Shown here: one piece after another, positions 12,301 to 25,139 of the stretch
Layout of the letters: every line of letters begins with the position of its first letter
Numbering within the stretch: the stretch's first letter is position 1
From: Buddleja alternifolia
Taxonomy: Eukaryota; Streptophyta; Magnoliopsida; Lamiales; Scrophulariaceae
DNA length: 64,000 nt
Direction of reading: 5' to 3'
Assembly: GCA_019426215.1 (NCBI GenBank)
Contig: CM033397.1
Coordinates: 29,018,480 to 29,082,479, forward strand
Notes under the pieces: generated by a model
What the model was told of the DNA's origin: nothing
The model's database searches: none
What the model saw: only the letters and a program-made list of their open reading frames with translations
Program-made: the position numbers and the translations under genes

Positions 12301-15300
12301 CCTCAATGGATCCAAATAAATGTTTGTCATTTTGCCATAAATACTCAGCAATATGATCACCTTGGCCAATAAGAGCTGTTAGTGACACGCAAAAGGCCTC
12401 CGACAAGGTTAACCCAGCTATGCTGTTGCTATTCTCAACATTGTCTGCAGAAACTGCTAAAGAAGATGTCATAGGAGCATGCCGGATCAGCTGCAACGAT
12501 TTTCCAGCAGAAATGATGGCCTTGGCAGTGTCCTTGATGAAAAATGGACAAACTTGAAAGTCTTTTCTATTTTCTTCTTTTCCAGTCGCCCTGCTGGACA
12601 AGGATATGGATGCTCTACTAGTAAAATCTTTTCTCTCTTTAGCTGAAGGTAGAAATTCAGAGGCAAAATCTGCGAAAATTAATTTCTCAGACATAGCTAA
12701 TCTTGGCTGATAGCTTTTCTCCCAAAATTCAGCCTCATCTATTGTAATTCTTTTGTTTGCAACAAAAAACATCTGAGGAAAAGCAGAAAGAATCATTTGA
12801 GTTTAACTTCAACAATGCACTCAGTAGCACCTCCTCAAAACTAGAGTACACCATCAGAAATTTCATCCATATAAATAAATAAACAATAGAAACATTTCAA
12901 GTGGAAGAAACCAAAGAGGAATTTCAAGCTTCAGAAACAAAAAATGAATACCTGAATAACGACACTACTGACTCTCATAAACACAGATTCACTTATTATC
13001 GTCGACAATGAAAGATAGAAAAACCACATAGGAAATTCAATAAAGGATATCTAGGTAGAGAGAGTCTCGAAAAGATATAAACACACAGAATCTTTAGGAT
13101 TGATAGCTTCCCCAGGGACATTAAGTGAGAGGCATATGGGGCTTGAATAGAAGCTATTTATTTCCTTGATCCACCTAAAACTTGAACTACAGATGCAACG
13201 CCTTGGTTTGAAACTTAACAACATTCATCCAAGAACAAAAGGCAGATAGTGTTATCCATGGTTTGCAGTAACAGTCGCGGCCACGGTCACGGAGGCAACC
13301 ATTCCAGTTCCATCGCAACGTCGCGGAACTGTCGCAGCCGTTCCATGTTTTCCCAATTAAATTGCTTAAAAAATCCAATTTTTTTTTAAACAATTACAAC
13401 ATTTATGATTTCTATTATTGTCTTACAATTAACACAATTTTAAGCATATGAAATTAAACTTACAAAGTATATGGAGTAATTCTAAAATAAATACTTCAAA
13501 ATTTGTTGGGCTATTTTATCAATTAATTCATGTCAACTCCAAATTTGATAAATAATTGAAATATTAGATTTAAAATATCAATCTCAGCACAATCGAATTT
13601 AGGTTTTCCAATCTTGCCCCAAAATTTAAGCAATTTAACATGCCCAATTATTACCCAAATTTAGCAATTTGTTAATACTAGAATATTATTTGAAAAGGAA
13701 GCATATGTCTAAAACCAGATTCTCTCTATTTCCATTTTCATTTCATTTTCCCCTATTTTCCTTCTACTTTCTCTCTCCTATTTTTTCTTTTCCTTGGCTG
13801 TCTTCTTCCGTTTCTTTCATTGTCATCCTGTTCAGTCCGAAAACCCCTGTTCCACGCCGCGAAATCAACAGAACAGCCAAGTCGGCCGTTCCACCGATTT
13901 TGTGGCGGAACCCTCCTGATCCTTGCTCATCCCGCAACAAACTGGAACTTTGGAATGCCGGGGTCTATTCCAGTCCCGTTCCGGACGAGATCCCGGCATT
14001 CCAGAGAACCAAGGTGTTATCTGTACACTCCAACATCTATATGAACAAGAACTTTATTTACAACTATGTCTAAAAGTTAAAGCTAACCAAGAAAGAAAAA
14101 TTAATTTCAGTTAGTTTAATTAGTATACTTATAATTGCACTCACTAACCAATGAACTCGCAAAAGTTAGTTAATATTATATTTTCAGCAATAGCAGTTGA
14201 TACCATGTTACATCTGACATTCTCCTTTTGACCTTCTTTCCACAAACGTGTTCAACATATTTACCATCGGTTTCCCAATGTTGCCCTCAACAGATCTGTA
14301 GGCCTATTCATCTTATCCTTATATTACTGACACTAACTTAACGAGCGAAATTATCAGCTTCAAAGAAGGGAGACAATCAATTAGGTCCCTTGTTTTTAAG
14401 AGAGCACGAAGCAATAATAGAAGCTTTATGCCTCGGATGGAGAAATTAACACCAGAGAAGTATTCTGCCACAACGTAAGTACAAGAAAAATGTAAATAAA
14501 AAGAGTAAAAAGTGAAAAAGCAAGGGACAGGAATAAGAACTTAAACTGATTATCAAAACTCTTAAGAAACTCAAGATGCAGCGGAATACAGTTATGTAGA
14601 AGGGGACTTTTATTTTTCAAAATCTTCTAACATCACAAATTTTCGTATGTGTGACTGGACATAAAATATTGAGAAAAGGAAAAGAAGCACTATTTACACT
14701 CACACAGAGCAAATAAAGGTAGATAAACTAGTAACCAACTTGCCAAAAAATCATCCATTAATATAAGCAAATTATAAATGTATAAATGTTATATATTTTT
14801 CTTATCAAAGGTTAGTTTAGAATCTTGGGAACGTTGACTTTCTGTGTACAAGACAATTTACTAAATTATTGCCTCCTAAATTATATGACTGCACTTGAAG
14901 AATAATTATACTTCACTTAAACTAGACGCTAAATAAAATAGCATTTCATCGAAATCGATCTAATAAATGAAAGCATTTATCCTTTTTCTGGTAAGTAATG
15001 CTCCATAGAAGAGAAAGCAAATAGCTCTAAATGGAAAGAGAGAAGGAAATACCTCCTCAAATGGATCATCAAGAGTTCCTTGAAAGAGCCAAGAATCAAG
15101 ACACTCAATATATGGCAACAAACTTCCGACAAGTATATATAACAGCATCCGATATGCATCCTCCTGAAATCAGCATATCATTCTGATTATAGATGTGACT
15201 CAAATGAGTATTATATCTAAGAAGACAACATTTTTTAACCACCTCTCCCCCTTGCACGAGACAAACTTCATTGAGCTTCACATAAAGATGGTTCAGAATT

Positions 15301-16616
15301 TGAACAGAAATATCCGCTGCCGGGACGTATGGATCTAGTTCAAAAAAGAATTGAGGAATGGCTCCATGCACTACTTGAAACAGATATTCAGCTCCTGAGC
15401 AAAGACTATATAAAGAAATGATTAGGAACCACGGTAGAGAGCCAAGATGTGTAAGCAAGCTCTTACTCAAGTCTTAGAAAGCATGACGATGCAATTCAAA
15501 ATAACGGTGCAAGATTAGAATAGAGATAGAGGGCAGGGGGAAGGGGAGGAAGAGCACCTGTTAATCTCAACCAGTACATGATACTACACAAAAGGCTAGC
15601 TGATACTATACAAATAATTCATATTTCCCAGAACTCAAAACAGAAAGCAAAAGCACAGAAGATTTTCGTATGTGGTCCAGTGGTCGGATTTTGATGTATC
15701 AATAGGTGTTCGTGTAAATGTGTATGGGTTAGAGAGAATAACAATTTGAACACATACTACAATGATGTTAATTAAACAATAACGAGAAATGCAACACCAT
15801 GCATCGATTTATTAATCCCCCCGACATAAATATATAAACTATAAAGAAATCCAGTATGAATATCACATCCCTTCAGCTTATCAGTACTAACTACTTTTTC
15901 CTAGAGACAATAAATGTGCATAAATAATTGCAGCCCAAGAACCTAAAAATAAGCAGGCGAACCTTGATAAAGAATTCGACAACCCCAAGATTGTCAGAGT
16001 AGTACTACCATCTGAGCTATTTATTCTCACCTCCTCTTTCAAAGCAATGTCTCGCATCCTCTGTCACAAAGACGGATTAAAACAAACAAAGTGTAAGAAA
16101 ATACTTAGGAAACGAAGTCACACCAAACAGAATGCTCATCTAGTCAATGATACATACTCTAAGCCATGTAGAAACAGAGCAAGCAAATGCTCTTAAAGTA
16201 GGTGGAGGCATGTTCTTGGATTTCTCAACTTTGTTTACCACAACATCAACCAATTTTAAACATGTTGCAGCATACAAGAACTGATCGAGAATGCGATACA
16301 AACTTGTCTGCGAAAGATGAGTAACGTAAACCCCTCTTTTGAAGTGGAAGCACTGTTCCTTGCCATCGTCGTGCCAATAAAACAGGGAACTTGATAAACC
16401 TTGGAGCATTTGCAACACTCCTAGGACCTTAAACAACAACAACAACAACAAATAAATAAATAATCAATTAAATTATGAGGAACCCATAAAAGTAAGTTTC
16501 AAAATATGCGTAAGTACCAGGTCGAGTTCATTTCTCCTCAAAGATGGAACTGGAGTTGCAAAGTGTATGGTGAAGGAACTATGGATTCTATTGATTAAAT
16601 TTTCTGAAACTTCCAT
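7859..16616 (-). CDS. GCP5: Gamma-tubulin complex component 5 (GCP5-like), 16 exons
   Basis: This encodes a gamma-tubulin ring complex subunit that helps nucleate microtubules. CDS exons, in order: 16616-16518, 16427-16158, 16060-15963, 15405-15243, 15163-15053, 12772-11810, 11717-11565, 11482-11383, 11304-11210, 10300-10112, 10027-9971, 9883-9812, 9643-9545, 9064-8933, 8827-8654, 7981-7859. Phases agree throughout and give about 965 aa, close to plant GCP5. The start ATG at 16616 (MEVSENLINRIHSS) is the first in frame. Diagnostic blocks are SLCSGAEYLFQVVHGAIPQ, IDEAEFWEKSY, DYIGRN with LLHDWRLLDELGVLRAIYLL, SWPLELIANLETMKKYNQVM and EAIEVHEAYLLSIQ, the last ones in the C-terminal gamma-tubulin-binding GCP domain. 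Intron 10 uses a GC donor. No inactivating lesion was seen. Exon 6 alone encodes 321 residues. Confidence 0.93.
8160..8456. mobile_element. MITE-like element in the last GCP5 intron
   Basis: About 300 bp bounded by imperfect inverted repeats: left AAGCCCTGTTTGCAAAAACT, right reading as AAGCCTGTCTGCAAAAACTT on the opposite strand. The inside is AT-rich and non-coding. It lies between the GCP5 exons ending at 8654 and starting at 7981. The superfamily is unknown because no clear target duplication was seen. Confidence 0.6.
9301..9333. repeat. T10-G23 homopolymer junction in a GCP5 intron
   Basis: About ten T are followed directly by 23 G, inside the intron between the exons at 9545 and 9064. 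It directly follows a stretch (about 9120-9300) related to the AATTACACA-type MITE DNA seen elsewhere in the window. Long G runs are prone to assembly error. Confidence 0.8.
13257..14013. mobile_element. hAT-type non-autonomous element in GCP5 intron 5
   Basis: The 757-bp insert is flanked by a perfect 8-bp direct repeat GTGTTATC (13249-13256 and 14014-14021), the hAT hallmark. The ends begin CATGGTTTGCAG and, on the other strand, CTTGGTTCTCTG, an imperfect terminal inverted repeat. GC-rich ends flank an AT-rich core. Near the right end a strong hairpin pairs TGGAATGCCGGG (from about 13952) with CCCGGCATTCCA (to about 14003). The open frame at 13669-14073 crosses the element end and looks fortuitous. 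It lies in the 2.3-kb intron between GCP5 exons at 15053 and 12772. Confidence 0.8.
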
Positions 16617-17131
16617 GCTTTGCCGAATCAATAACAGTCAAACATTGGTTCAGGCAATTAATCAAACACTTTGAGTGGAGGGTGGGTGTAGAATGTAAAG
16701 TGGAATTGTTCGGTTCTTACTAATAGAATTCTTTCGGGGGTCGTACTCAGCATTTCTGTCTGGGTTCTAGATTGTGAATTGTGCGCAGATTGGAACTGAT
16801 CAACTTTTTTCCTTTTCGGCGATAAATTCAGGACCCAAATTTTATAACGACTTACAACTGAACTGATTGATATATCACTGAATTGCTGCTGAAGAAACTC
16901 AACAAATCTTTCCCCTTTCCTTTCTTTCTTGCGAATTGAACAAGTGTAAAGCTTAGAATAGCCTTAGATTGATTGAAATTTCGAATCTTCCGCGGAACAG
17001 AGCAAAAACGAAGGGGTAAAATGTTTTTCGAATTCTTTTTCCTTCCTGCCTTTTAATTTCAAACAAATTGAAATCCACGTTCCCATTTTCTATAACATCT
17101 CTTTATTTGCGAAAAAATAGGATATAATTTT
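16617..17131. promoter_or_regulatory. Upstream region of GCP5 (5' UTR and presumed promoter, minus strand)
   Basis: Pyrimidine- and purine-rich DNA upstream of the GCP5 start codon, with no coding exon. A clear TATA box in the minus direction was not identified, as is common for housekeeping plant genes. A foldback MITE bounds it at 17132, so the core promoter is short or overlaps the MITE. Confidence 0.35.
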
Positions 17132-17386
17132 GGGAATATTACACACAGATCCCCTCATTTGTTGTGTAATTATAAAAACTCCCTCTCACTTATTTAAAAT
17201 TACCAACACACCCCTTTTGTTAAAAATTTCTTACAACTGCACCCCCTATATGGGTAACAATTTTTATAATTTTACCCCTGTAAACTTTACAAATAAACCC
17301 CTGAGGGGATGTGTTGGTAATTTTTAATAAGTGGGGAAAACTTTTTGTAATTACACAATAAGTCAGGGGCCTATGTGCAATTTTCC
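17132..17386. mobile_element. Mutator-like foldback MITE upstream of GCP5
   Basis: The 255-bp element has long imperfect inverted arms of about 90 bp. The left arm starts GGGAATATTACACACAG. The right arm read in reverse starts GGAAAATTGCACATAGG, and both contain TTGTGTAATTA and AAATTACCAACACA. It is flanked by TATAATTTT at 17123-17131 and 17387-17395, a perfect 9-bp duplication typical of Mutator-like insertions. It is non-coding. A related, more worn copy is at 47325-47556. Confidence 0.8.
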
Positions 17387-17558
17387 TATAATTTTCTGTG
17401 TCAATAAAAGTATATTATGTGATTTCCCCTCTTGTAGTTTAAATTGTTCATGTCTTGATAATTTGTAAAACCTCCTGGGCCTCGTGATAACTGCTCAATA
17501 AATGAGGTATGCAATCTCGTGGGACTCATACTAACTACTTAATAAGTGAGAAGCAATG

Positions 17559-17745
17559 ACCAAAGACATGTTGGTTTAGTGGTATCCACCTCCCACTTTA
17601 TGTGAGAGGTCCTGAGTTCGAATTCGGGCTGCCATAAGTTGTGGTTCTTCCCTCCTTTATGGAGTTAGATAAAGTCTTTATGGCTCAATTGATCGGACTA
17701 CATATTTAGAATATCCCCTTCCTCTTGAATTAAAAAAAAAAAAAA
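17559..17745 (+). mobile_element. tRNA-derived SINE with 15-bp target duplication
   Basis: Pol III box A-like TTGGTTTAGTGGTATCC (about 17571) and box B-like GAGTTCGAATTC (17613-17624) mark a tRNA-derived head. A body with CTCCTTTATGGAGTTAGATA follows, then a poly(A) tail. AAGTGAGAAGCAATG is repeated exactly before (17544-17558) and after (17746-17760). A second copy of the same family lies on minus at about 47822-47956. Confidence 0.85.
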
Positions 17746-17760
17746 AAGTGAGAAGCAATG

Positions 17761-18278
17761 CGCATAATAATCCAAAAACATAGTCCCAACATGTTCTTTT
17801 CTAAATTATGAAGTGAGCTCAATCAGGTCGACCTTGGGTAAAACCCCTCATAAATCCTAGGCGACGAATTATAAAGTAGGTTCAATCACTTTCCGATCTT
17901 AAGCAGAGATTTGATACATTCAAGCAAATTCAGCTGAAAACTAGCTCACCATACTCTTGTGCTACAAACTACTAACTCGGATTGCTTACGTGAAAAAACT
18001 TAGACGAGTCGTCTCCAAATCAAAATATAGTATAAATTCAAGAAATTACTACAAATAATCGACAATTTAAGAATATACAAATTTTAATACGTATTTAAAT
18101 ATATGTACAACTCTCATCTAAATTACACTACAAAGAATCTCTCATCAAATGCACGGTAGATCATCCTAATTGGATTTGACATCAGAAAGAATACATGCTG
18201 TGTTGCCTTCAATATCTGCACCAGCAATTTCATGTAACACTTAAAAAGGTTCTACATGATGATTATTCAAAGTGATGG
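17761..18278. other. Intergenic region between the SINE and the MAPKKK gene
   Basis: No gene seen. The part next to 18279 should contain the kinase 3' UTR on minus. Confidence 0.5.
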
Positions 18279-21200
18279 CTAATTTATTTTTTGCTGTACG
18301 TTGCTGCTGCCTTGTTTTTTTATTTCTGACAACTTAGGCATTAGAAGAGTGAGATTTCCCTTGCATGAGAAGCTGTATATATCGTCGTTCATACCTCTTT
18401 GGAACACATTATTCTGAGCATTCGAAGGGCTACTACTGTTTGAACTGCGAGGATTGACTTCAAGTGTAGAACGAGGAGAGTGACGTGATGTTGTCCCCAT
18501 GTCTGAAGATTCTGGACAAGATTGTCGGCTCGTTTCACTGGAATTCAAAACAAGTTTATCGTACAAAACAACCTAATTTAGTTGCAAACCCTTGTTTGGA
18601 AAATTCTTGTTCAGGCCAAGTTTGACCACATGGAACAAGTGCGATGATACTTGTCCTGTGATTGATGGCTCTTCTAAGAGTGTACATCAATCACATAGCA
18701 AGCATAATTTATTTATGATGACGCGGTTCAGTCAAACCCAGTAAAAACTAGAATTTCCCGCATCGTAGACTAATTAAAAAACAATGGGGGTAGAAAAACA
18801 TACGCATTCAGCGACAGTTTTCCGTGATGGGACCTTGTAGCTGATGAAAGTGGCACCAAATCCTTATTTCTCCGAGTCCAATCGTCCTGAAGATAATAAA
18901 TTTTTGTCCCCAAGAAGAAAAAGGATTTGAGTCTACGAGGAAGACCAAAAGAGATTCATAGGACAAAATGCCATAGAGTGGCATTGCAATAGGAAACTCA
19001 CAGTTAGCTTTATTCCGGAACATTCTGGCACAAAACCTGCAAAATTAGGCTCTTGTGAACTTCGTAAGAAAGGATGCTCGAGCAGCTTAATGGCAGAAGG
19101 TCGATCGACGGGTCTTCTCTGAAAGCACCGTGCAAGGAAATCCTTCCCTTCAGTAGACAATGTTTCTGGTATGGGCGGAGCTTTTCTCAATACATTGAAC
19201 ATTGCTTGGGGCTGTCGTCATCACCAAAAAAGGAAAGTCATGACATTTAATCGTAGGCATAACTTATTAACTTCTATCGCATAATGAAATGTTTGGAGAA
19301 GTCTAATGTTAGTGTAGTCATCAATATCTAACTCAAAATTGTTCAGGAAATATTCACAACATGTTACAATCTAGTCTAGTTTGCTTGCGTTGTTTCCGCG
19401 AAAGGAAAAGAAAAGATGCAAGTCGAAAAGCAAATTCCCAAATTTATCACTTCTGTTCCTTTTAGGTAAGTCCCAAATAAAGGTTGATTTCCTAAAAAAC
19501 AAATTCACTTCCTTTAAAAGAAAAACTCCTCTTATTTAAAGTAATTATCTGACACCACTACCTCCCAACCATTACTTATAAAGGTAATAGTGTGAAAACT
19601 ACTCAAAACTTCCATTTTCAACTCTCTTCTAAAATAAAGTCAAACTGAACGTGCAAATGTGGGACGTGGAGAGTATATTTTCATTTTGTTATCTACCTTT
19701 TTTCCTAGAACTAAAGACTCCTTCGCACAAGATAGTAACTGAACAACTCGACTTAACAAACAGAAGTTCGTACGCGTAAAGATATACAATGGTACACCGA
19801 TTGTCAAGCATTTACCAGAAATGCATCATCAGTAGATCAAGTGGATCAGACAGTTACCTCGCTATACTCGCTCCAAGGAGGTTTACCCGTGAGCATCTCA
19901 ATGACCGTACATCCCACGCTCCATATGTCCACACCATAGGCTAGTTCTGGATTTGCATCTTTTCGCAACGCAGCCTGCAATACCTGAAGAAGAAAAAAAT
20001 CATCAACTTATTGTTATTTAAGGCCAACAAGGCCCGTGACCGGAGATAGACTTGAGATACCTCTGGAGCCATCCAATGTGGAGTACCCTTCAAAGAAAGA
20101 TTAATATCATATCCCGTAAGCTGGAGGAACAAAACACAGGCAGAATTATGTCAGTAAAATTCATTTGGAAGCATACAGCACGAAGAAATCATGAAAAGGG
20201 AAAATCTACAGATCCAACAGCCAATTAAGTGATTAAACATCTTAATGAATTTCATCCCCAGCAAAATTTCATAATTGGACGGCATTTGATGTAAAAAGAA
20301 AAAAAATTAAGAACAATAGAAGAGTTTCTGTCTGTGCAATACAATTTTAGAGCACAAAATAATTTGTTTTTCTTATACACTCAACAAATCTTCCCATCTC
20401 CCGAGTCATTCTTCTAAATCGAATTCTGAACAACAATTCACAGGACGCTAATAGTTATTCACTTTAGTTTTCGCTCTGACATGGATCAGCAACTTAACTC
20501 ATAATACAATATCTCAAATTGGAAAAGTAAGATCAGTACGAACTCTTTTGATGTTAATGGAAAAAGGAACAATAAAAAAAGATAAACCCTCCCCTTAGCT
20601 AAAGCATGGACAATTACACCGTTTAAATGGTCTGATAAAATGGAAAAAAATTTAACACAACTAATTGGTTTTTACTACTCACTACTCAGAAAAGCTTACA
20701 TGTTTTGCTAATCCAAAGTCAGCAAGCTTGACAACACCGGATGCATTGACAAGTAAATTAGCCCCTTTAATGTCCCTGCTTTATTATGAATCACCAAAAC
20801 TTAGTTTTAACAGAATTACTCAAGAATCAATAAATTTTCCCAATTGAGATTGAGATTGAGTTTTGCTGATACCTTTCATTTTCTTTCAAATAATAAGTAT
20901 ACATTTCATACATGCTAAACTACAGTTCAATTCCATTAAAAATTGAAACTTCCAGTCAAATAAGATTTTAACCTGTGTATTGTCTTTTTGTTATGTAAGT
21001 AAGCCAATCCAGAGAGGATGTGACGGGTGAAATTGCGAACGATACTCTCTGTCATAGCTCCACAATGTTCATGGACATACTTATTAATTGATCCGGGATG
21101 CACATATTCCAAATATATGCAAAAACGATCCTCAATCTGCAGCAAATAATGTTCTACACATCATTTTTATTTGTAAATGATTGATAAGTAGACCAATATT

Positions 21201-23260
21201 ATGCTCTACTAATAGTTATCACTTATCAGAAAAAAAATGAACTTTCTGATAGAAGGCAACATAAAACCGAATGCTTACAGTTTCGCATCCGTAGTATTGT
21301 ACAATATTTGGATGCTTCAACTCTCTGAGAAATTTTATCTCCTAAATGGCAAAACAAGAAGAGATTGTTGGAAACAAAATAAGCAAGAGATAAATAATCA
21401 CACCCACACAAGACAAGATTTATATGATTTGCCAAATAATTGCCTACATTCACAGATGTACTAGAGAATATTATTGATATACGAAATCCAGATTATGCTC
21501 AATCTATATATGAGAGGAGTTGAGGGCTACAACTAAAAGTGCCCTCCTAAAAACTAGTTGGATCCATCATAAATCATATGAAAACCTGATATTCATGATC
21601 AGTTATATGTCTAGTAATCTGTAAGGATAAGAAGTACTAATAACCTGCTCCAACTGCTTTATACATTCTGCAGATTTAGGGTCATCAGAGATAATCTCGA
21701 CTTCTTTCACCGCACACATAGCTCCAGTTTCACTATCACAAAAAAATTCAAATGTAAATCACATGAATCAAAATAGCGTATCAGAAAAGGTCCTTAAAGT
21801 ACTTTCTACATACCGGTGAGTTGCAATATAAACGCTTCCATATGTACCTCGCCCTATTGGTTTTCCCCTCTGCCATTGGCCCTTAATTGACGGAACATCT
21901 AATTTATCAATGCTGTGGCGACTACTAGGAGATGGCCTAGAAACCGTTGGTGGAAGTGGCAACGGGTGAACATTAGCATTATTACTATCTGGGAACGATT
22001 TATGATGTGCATGCATAAAAGCACGATTACAAATTCTAAAGTTCCCATGATCAGACTGGCTACGAAATGTTGGGCTATGAAGTGGAGAGTGTTCCGGGGT
22101 ATGTATAGGTGATATTTGATATGACTTAGATATTCTATCTGAATTTGAATACTCATCAACTGATGAGACTTGAAATGATGATGGGTGGAAAAGGTCCACA
22201 GTGCTATGTCTTTGTGGACTAAGGATTGGGCTGGAGTAACCACTGCCTGGAGCACTTCTTGCAGGAAAATGACGATGAAAGTCGTTTTCTGAGGTATCGA
22301 GGTTTAGCTCTAGTGGGCGTCCTCTGCACTGGTAAGTTGTAGATGCATACGTTTTTGTGACAAAATCATCAGTGGTTTTCCATGAAGTTTGATGAGAAGG
22401 ATTTCTGCAAGTTGAACACCATATAGTTATGTTTCCCCTTGGATATCACTAATTTTTTATTTTAAGGTATAAAACTTGACAATTATAACGTAGCAGAGAC
22501 GGGGCTGTTCCGGGGCGGCAGCAGTCGTATATGATTCCAAGCTTTATAGGTAAAATTAAATTGAATTCAATAAATCATCCTCCTTAAATTCCCTAAATCG
22601 TACTCCTCCTATGTGAGCCAAAATATCTATCTCGAGCCAATACTTAGTGGCAAGGATTTGTTTGAGCCTATGTAAAACCTATTGTTTTTCTGCCATTTGA
22701 TCTGGTAAAAAAAATAAAAGAAAAAATTACATGAAATTGATATATTTTCAGAGGCTTAAAATCAGGACTCAATACAGTACCAGTAAAAGCAATACTTTAC
22801 CCCCTTTCAATTTCAAAAATCAACAGAGCTAAAAACCCTAAAATCATGCTCATAAAAACAAGTCAAACCTTAAAATTGCAGGGCCTGGATGTGGACTATC
22901 ATTCTGTTTAGGATGAGAGTTCATTTCAGGCAGCGGCAGCGGCTGCGGCACCGCCGATTTGGACCAGTGGCCGACGCAGCCGCCGCCGCCGCGGGGCGTT
23001 CGGGTCCCGGACGACGGAACCAAACCCGATTTGGGAGAAACGGGCAAAGACTGTGACCCATCATGGACGGCAGTGGACTTGAAACCCAGCTCATCATCCG
23101 TCACGTGCCTCAATTTCCTCTGCCGCGTCAGCCTCCTCTTCTGCTCATCACTACTCGCCCCCACGTTGTTCTTGTATATATCGTTCGAGCTTTTGCTCTT
23201 CCCATTTAATGGCCGATCTGAACTGGAAGAAGAAGAACGTGCAGTCCAAGGAAAAGGCAT
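18279..23260 (-). CDS. MAPKKK5: MAP kinase kinase kinase 5-like (MEKK/YODA class), 11 exons
   Basis: This encodes a Ser/Thr kinase at the top of a MAPK cascade (immunity or development signalling in related proteins). CDS exons: 23260-22869, 22404-21814, 21732-21645, 21341-21279, 21136-20973, 20775-20700, 20120-20061, 19983-19858, 19211-19002, 18886-18804, 18537-18279. Phases agree and give 703 aa, close to Arabidopsis MAPKKK5. The N-terminus is Ser/Pro-rich with [15 protein letters not shown], typical of this subgroup. The kinase domain (about 307-568) has loop GRGTYGSV at 315-322, AVK Lys337, HRDIKGAN with Asp434, DFG at 452-454 and WMAPE ending at 478. The C-terminal tail is Ser-rich. The start is the ATG at 23260-23258. 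All catalytic residues are present, so it should be active. Confidence 0.93.
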
Positions 23261-24883
23261 CACAATATATGTATGTATATATGTATCTATAATTTTTGGA
23301 AGTTCGATCGAGCGGATTAAAAAGCTAAGCAGCTATGGCGAGGAGGTGGGGGTGGGGCCCAACTGGAAATGAAATGATGTTTGTTGTGGATCCGGCATTG
23401 AAGAACACAACAAGAGAAGAGGGGTCAAATATATCTACCTATGTATCTATATATAACTCTTTTTTTTTCCATGCATAAGAAAGACCTGTGGAGTTGGAAA
23501 TACGTACAGAATTTATTTTTCAACTGGGGAGTTACATATATCTCTTGTGTATGCAAAGTCAATAGCGAAGAACTTAAAAATTAGTTTATATATATTATTA
23601 ATAATATGCAATTTCGTGAGCGGGGGAGAGGTCAAGGTTGACAAATCACACGCCGTGTGGGAACTGGAAAAAAACCTGGAAATGATAGACACGTACGTAC
23701 ATAGCAAACTTGCTACTAGTATTATATATTTGTGGGTGTTTACTGGATGGATTGTACGGTTAGCTTCGACTCAGTAAACAGCCATATATATACTCTTTCT
23801 TCTTCTTTTTATTTATTTTTTTCTTTTTAAGAAGTCGAGGAGGAGGGCAGATTAGTGACGCAACTCAATTCCCAGCGGAAAATGCTTGATTGATTCGTGA
23901 GCCCGTCACACAGACCGACCTTGATCTTCTGAGACGGGTTCAAGTGTGTATGATTTCCGAAATTTGAAAGATGGTGTCTGACATGTCGAAGTAAGAGGAA
24001 ACTCTGGTAAAGACCGGCAGTAATAATGATGCGTAAATCATTCATCTGACTTGAATATAGTGGTGAAAGACTAATTGAATCATCTAGTAGTTGGTTCCCT
24101 TTGAGGTATTCCTCCTAATAGCTGGAGCTCAAATACGAGTTCTATCCGTTGACTCTAATGATCATGATAAGAGGAATTAATGCTGAAATGCCCTAAACCT
24201 GTACTCAAACTTTCAATCGGTAGGGCTATGTGGCTGCTTATTCAGGTCATGTCAAGGACAGTGTGTTCTATCTTGTATTTCATTTGATATGCACACATCA
24301 TGTGTACAAAATCCACGTCGCTTGAAAGTTTAAGGAAAAAAGATTATACATACAACACGCATATGATGAGTGGAATAGGGAATAAAACATCATATGAGCA
24401 TAAAACCCGATCTATATTTTGGTAAGCAAATTTGGAGATGGGGAGGAACCAGAAGCTAAGTCACCCATTACAACAAAGTAAAAGATGAACATAATCAAAG
24501 ATGGAGGGAGAGAGTGGCCAGTGATGGCAGTCGCCCCTCTCGATACTCCTCAATTCTTCTTTTTTCACATGTAGTATAAAACATTACAAAATCTAAGTTT
24601 CACTCCCTTAAATGATAAAGTCATCTTTTAAAAGATTGAATTGCCCCCTTCTCCTTTCAAAAATGGCAAGCGTCATATACTTTATTAAAAGCATATAAAC
24701 TATTCTCATTTTTTTTCTAGACCAATCTAGCCAATTTTCTCCTCTAAAGTATTTAATCCGTCTTTCTGAACTTTACTTTCTTATTCTAGATATATATATA
24801 TATATATATATATATTCATTTAATCGCCTTCTTTATAAGAATTTTAGATAACGAAAAAAAATCAATTTTATTATCATTATAAA
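23261..24883. other. Intergenic region between MAPKKK5-like gene and copia element
   Basis: The first few hundred bases should contain the kinase 5' UTR and promoter (minus). No further gene was recognised. A (TA)n microsatellite lies at about 24790-24814, and the copia element starts at 24884. Confidence 0.5.
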
Positions 24884-25099
24884 TGATAGAGTTCTTAGGC
24901 TAGTAATATAAAAGAGAACTCTGTGTAGAGAAATCTATGTATTTCTGAATAATTGTGAATGATACAATATATATATATAGACTGACATAAGACCCTATCT
25001 ATACAGATTTGAGTTTATCTAAATCAAACTAGAAGATCAATATCTATCTAACAGAATATATACAATATCTAACTGTATCTAGAAGAATATACACTAACA
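24884..25099 (-). repeat. Copia 3' LTR (216 bp)
   Basis: Reads TGTTAGTGTATATTC...TCTATCA on minus. It matches the other LTR over its whole length, with scattered substitutions and a variable TA-rich patch. Confidence 0.92.
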
Positions 25100-25139
25100 C
25101 CCCCCGCAATCTGAGCAGTGGGACCAACTCGAAGATTGG

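Noticed and set aside
13669..14073. 134-codon plus-strand ORF as a gene
   Set aside because: It runs across the right end of a hAT element inside a GCP5 intron, has a low-complexity Phe/Ser/Pro-rich start and no recognisable domain.
17571..17625. A true tRNA gene
   Set aside because: The tRNA cloverleaf does not close, and a poly(A) tail and 15-bp target duplication identify a SINE.
22959..23372. Plus-strand 137-codon ORF
   Set aside because: Shadow of kinase exon 1; it starts at a non-ATG codon and its proline-rich text mirrors the minus-strand gene.
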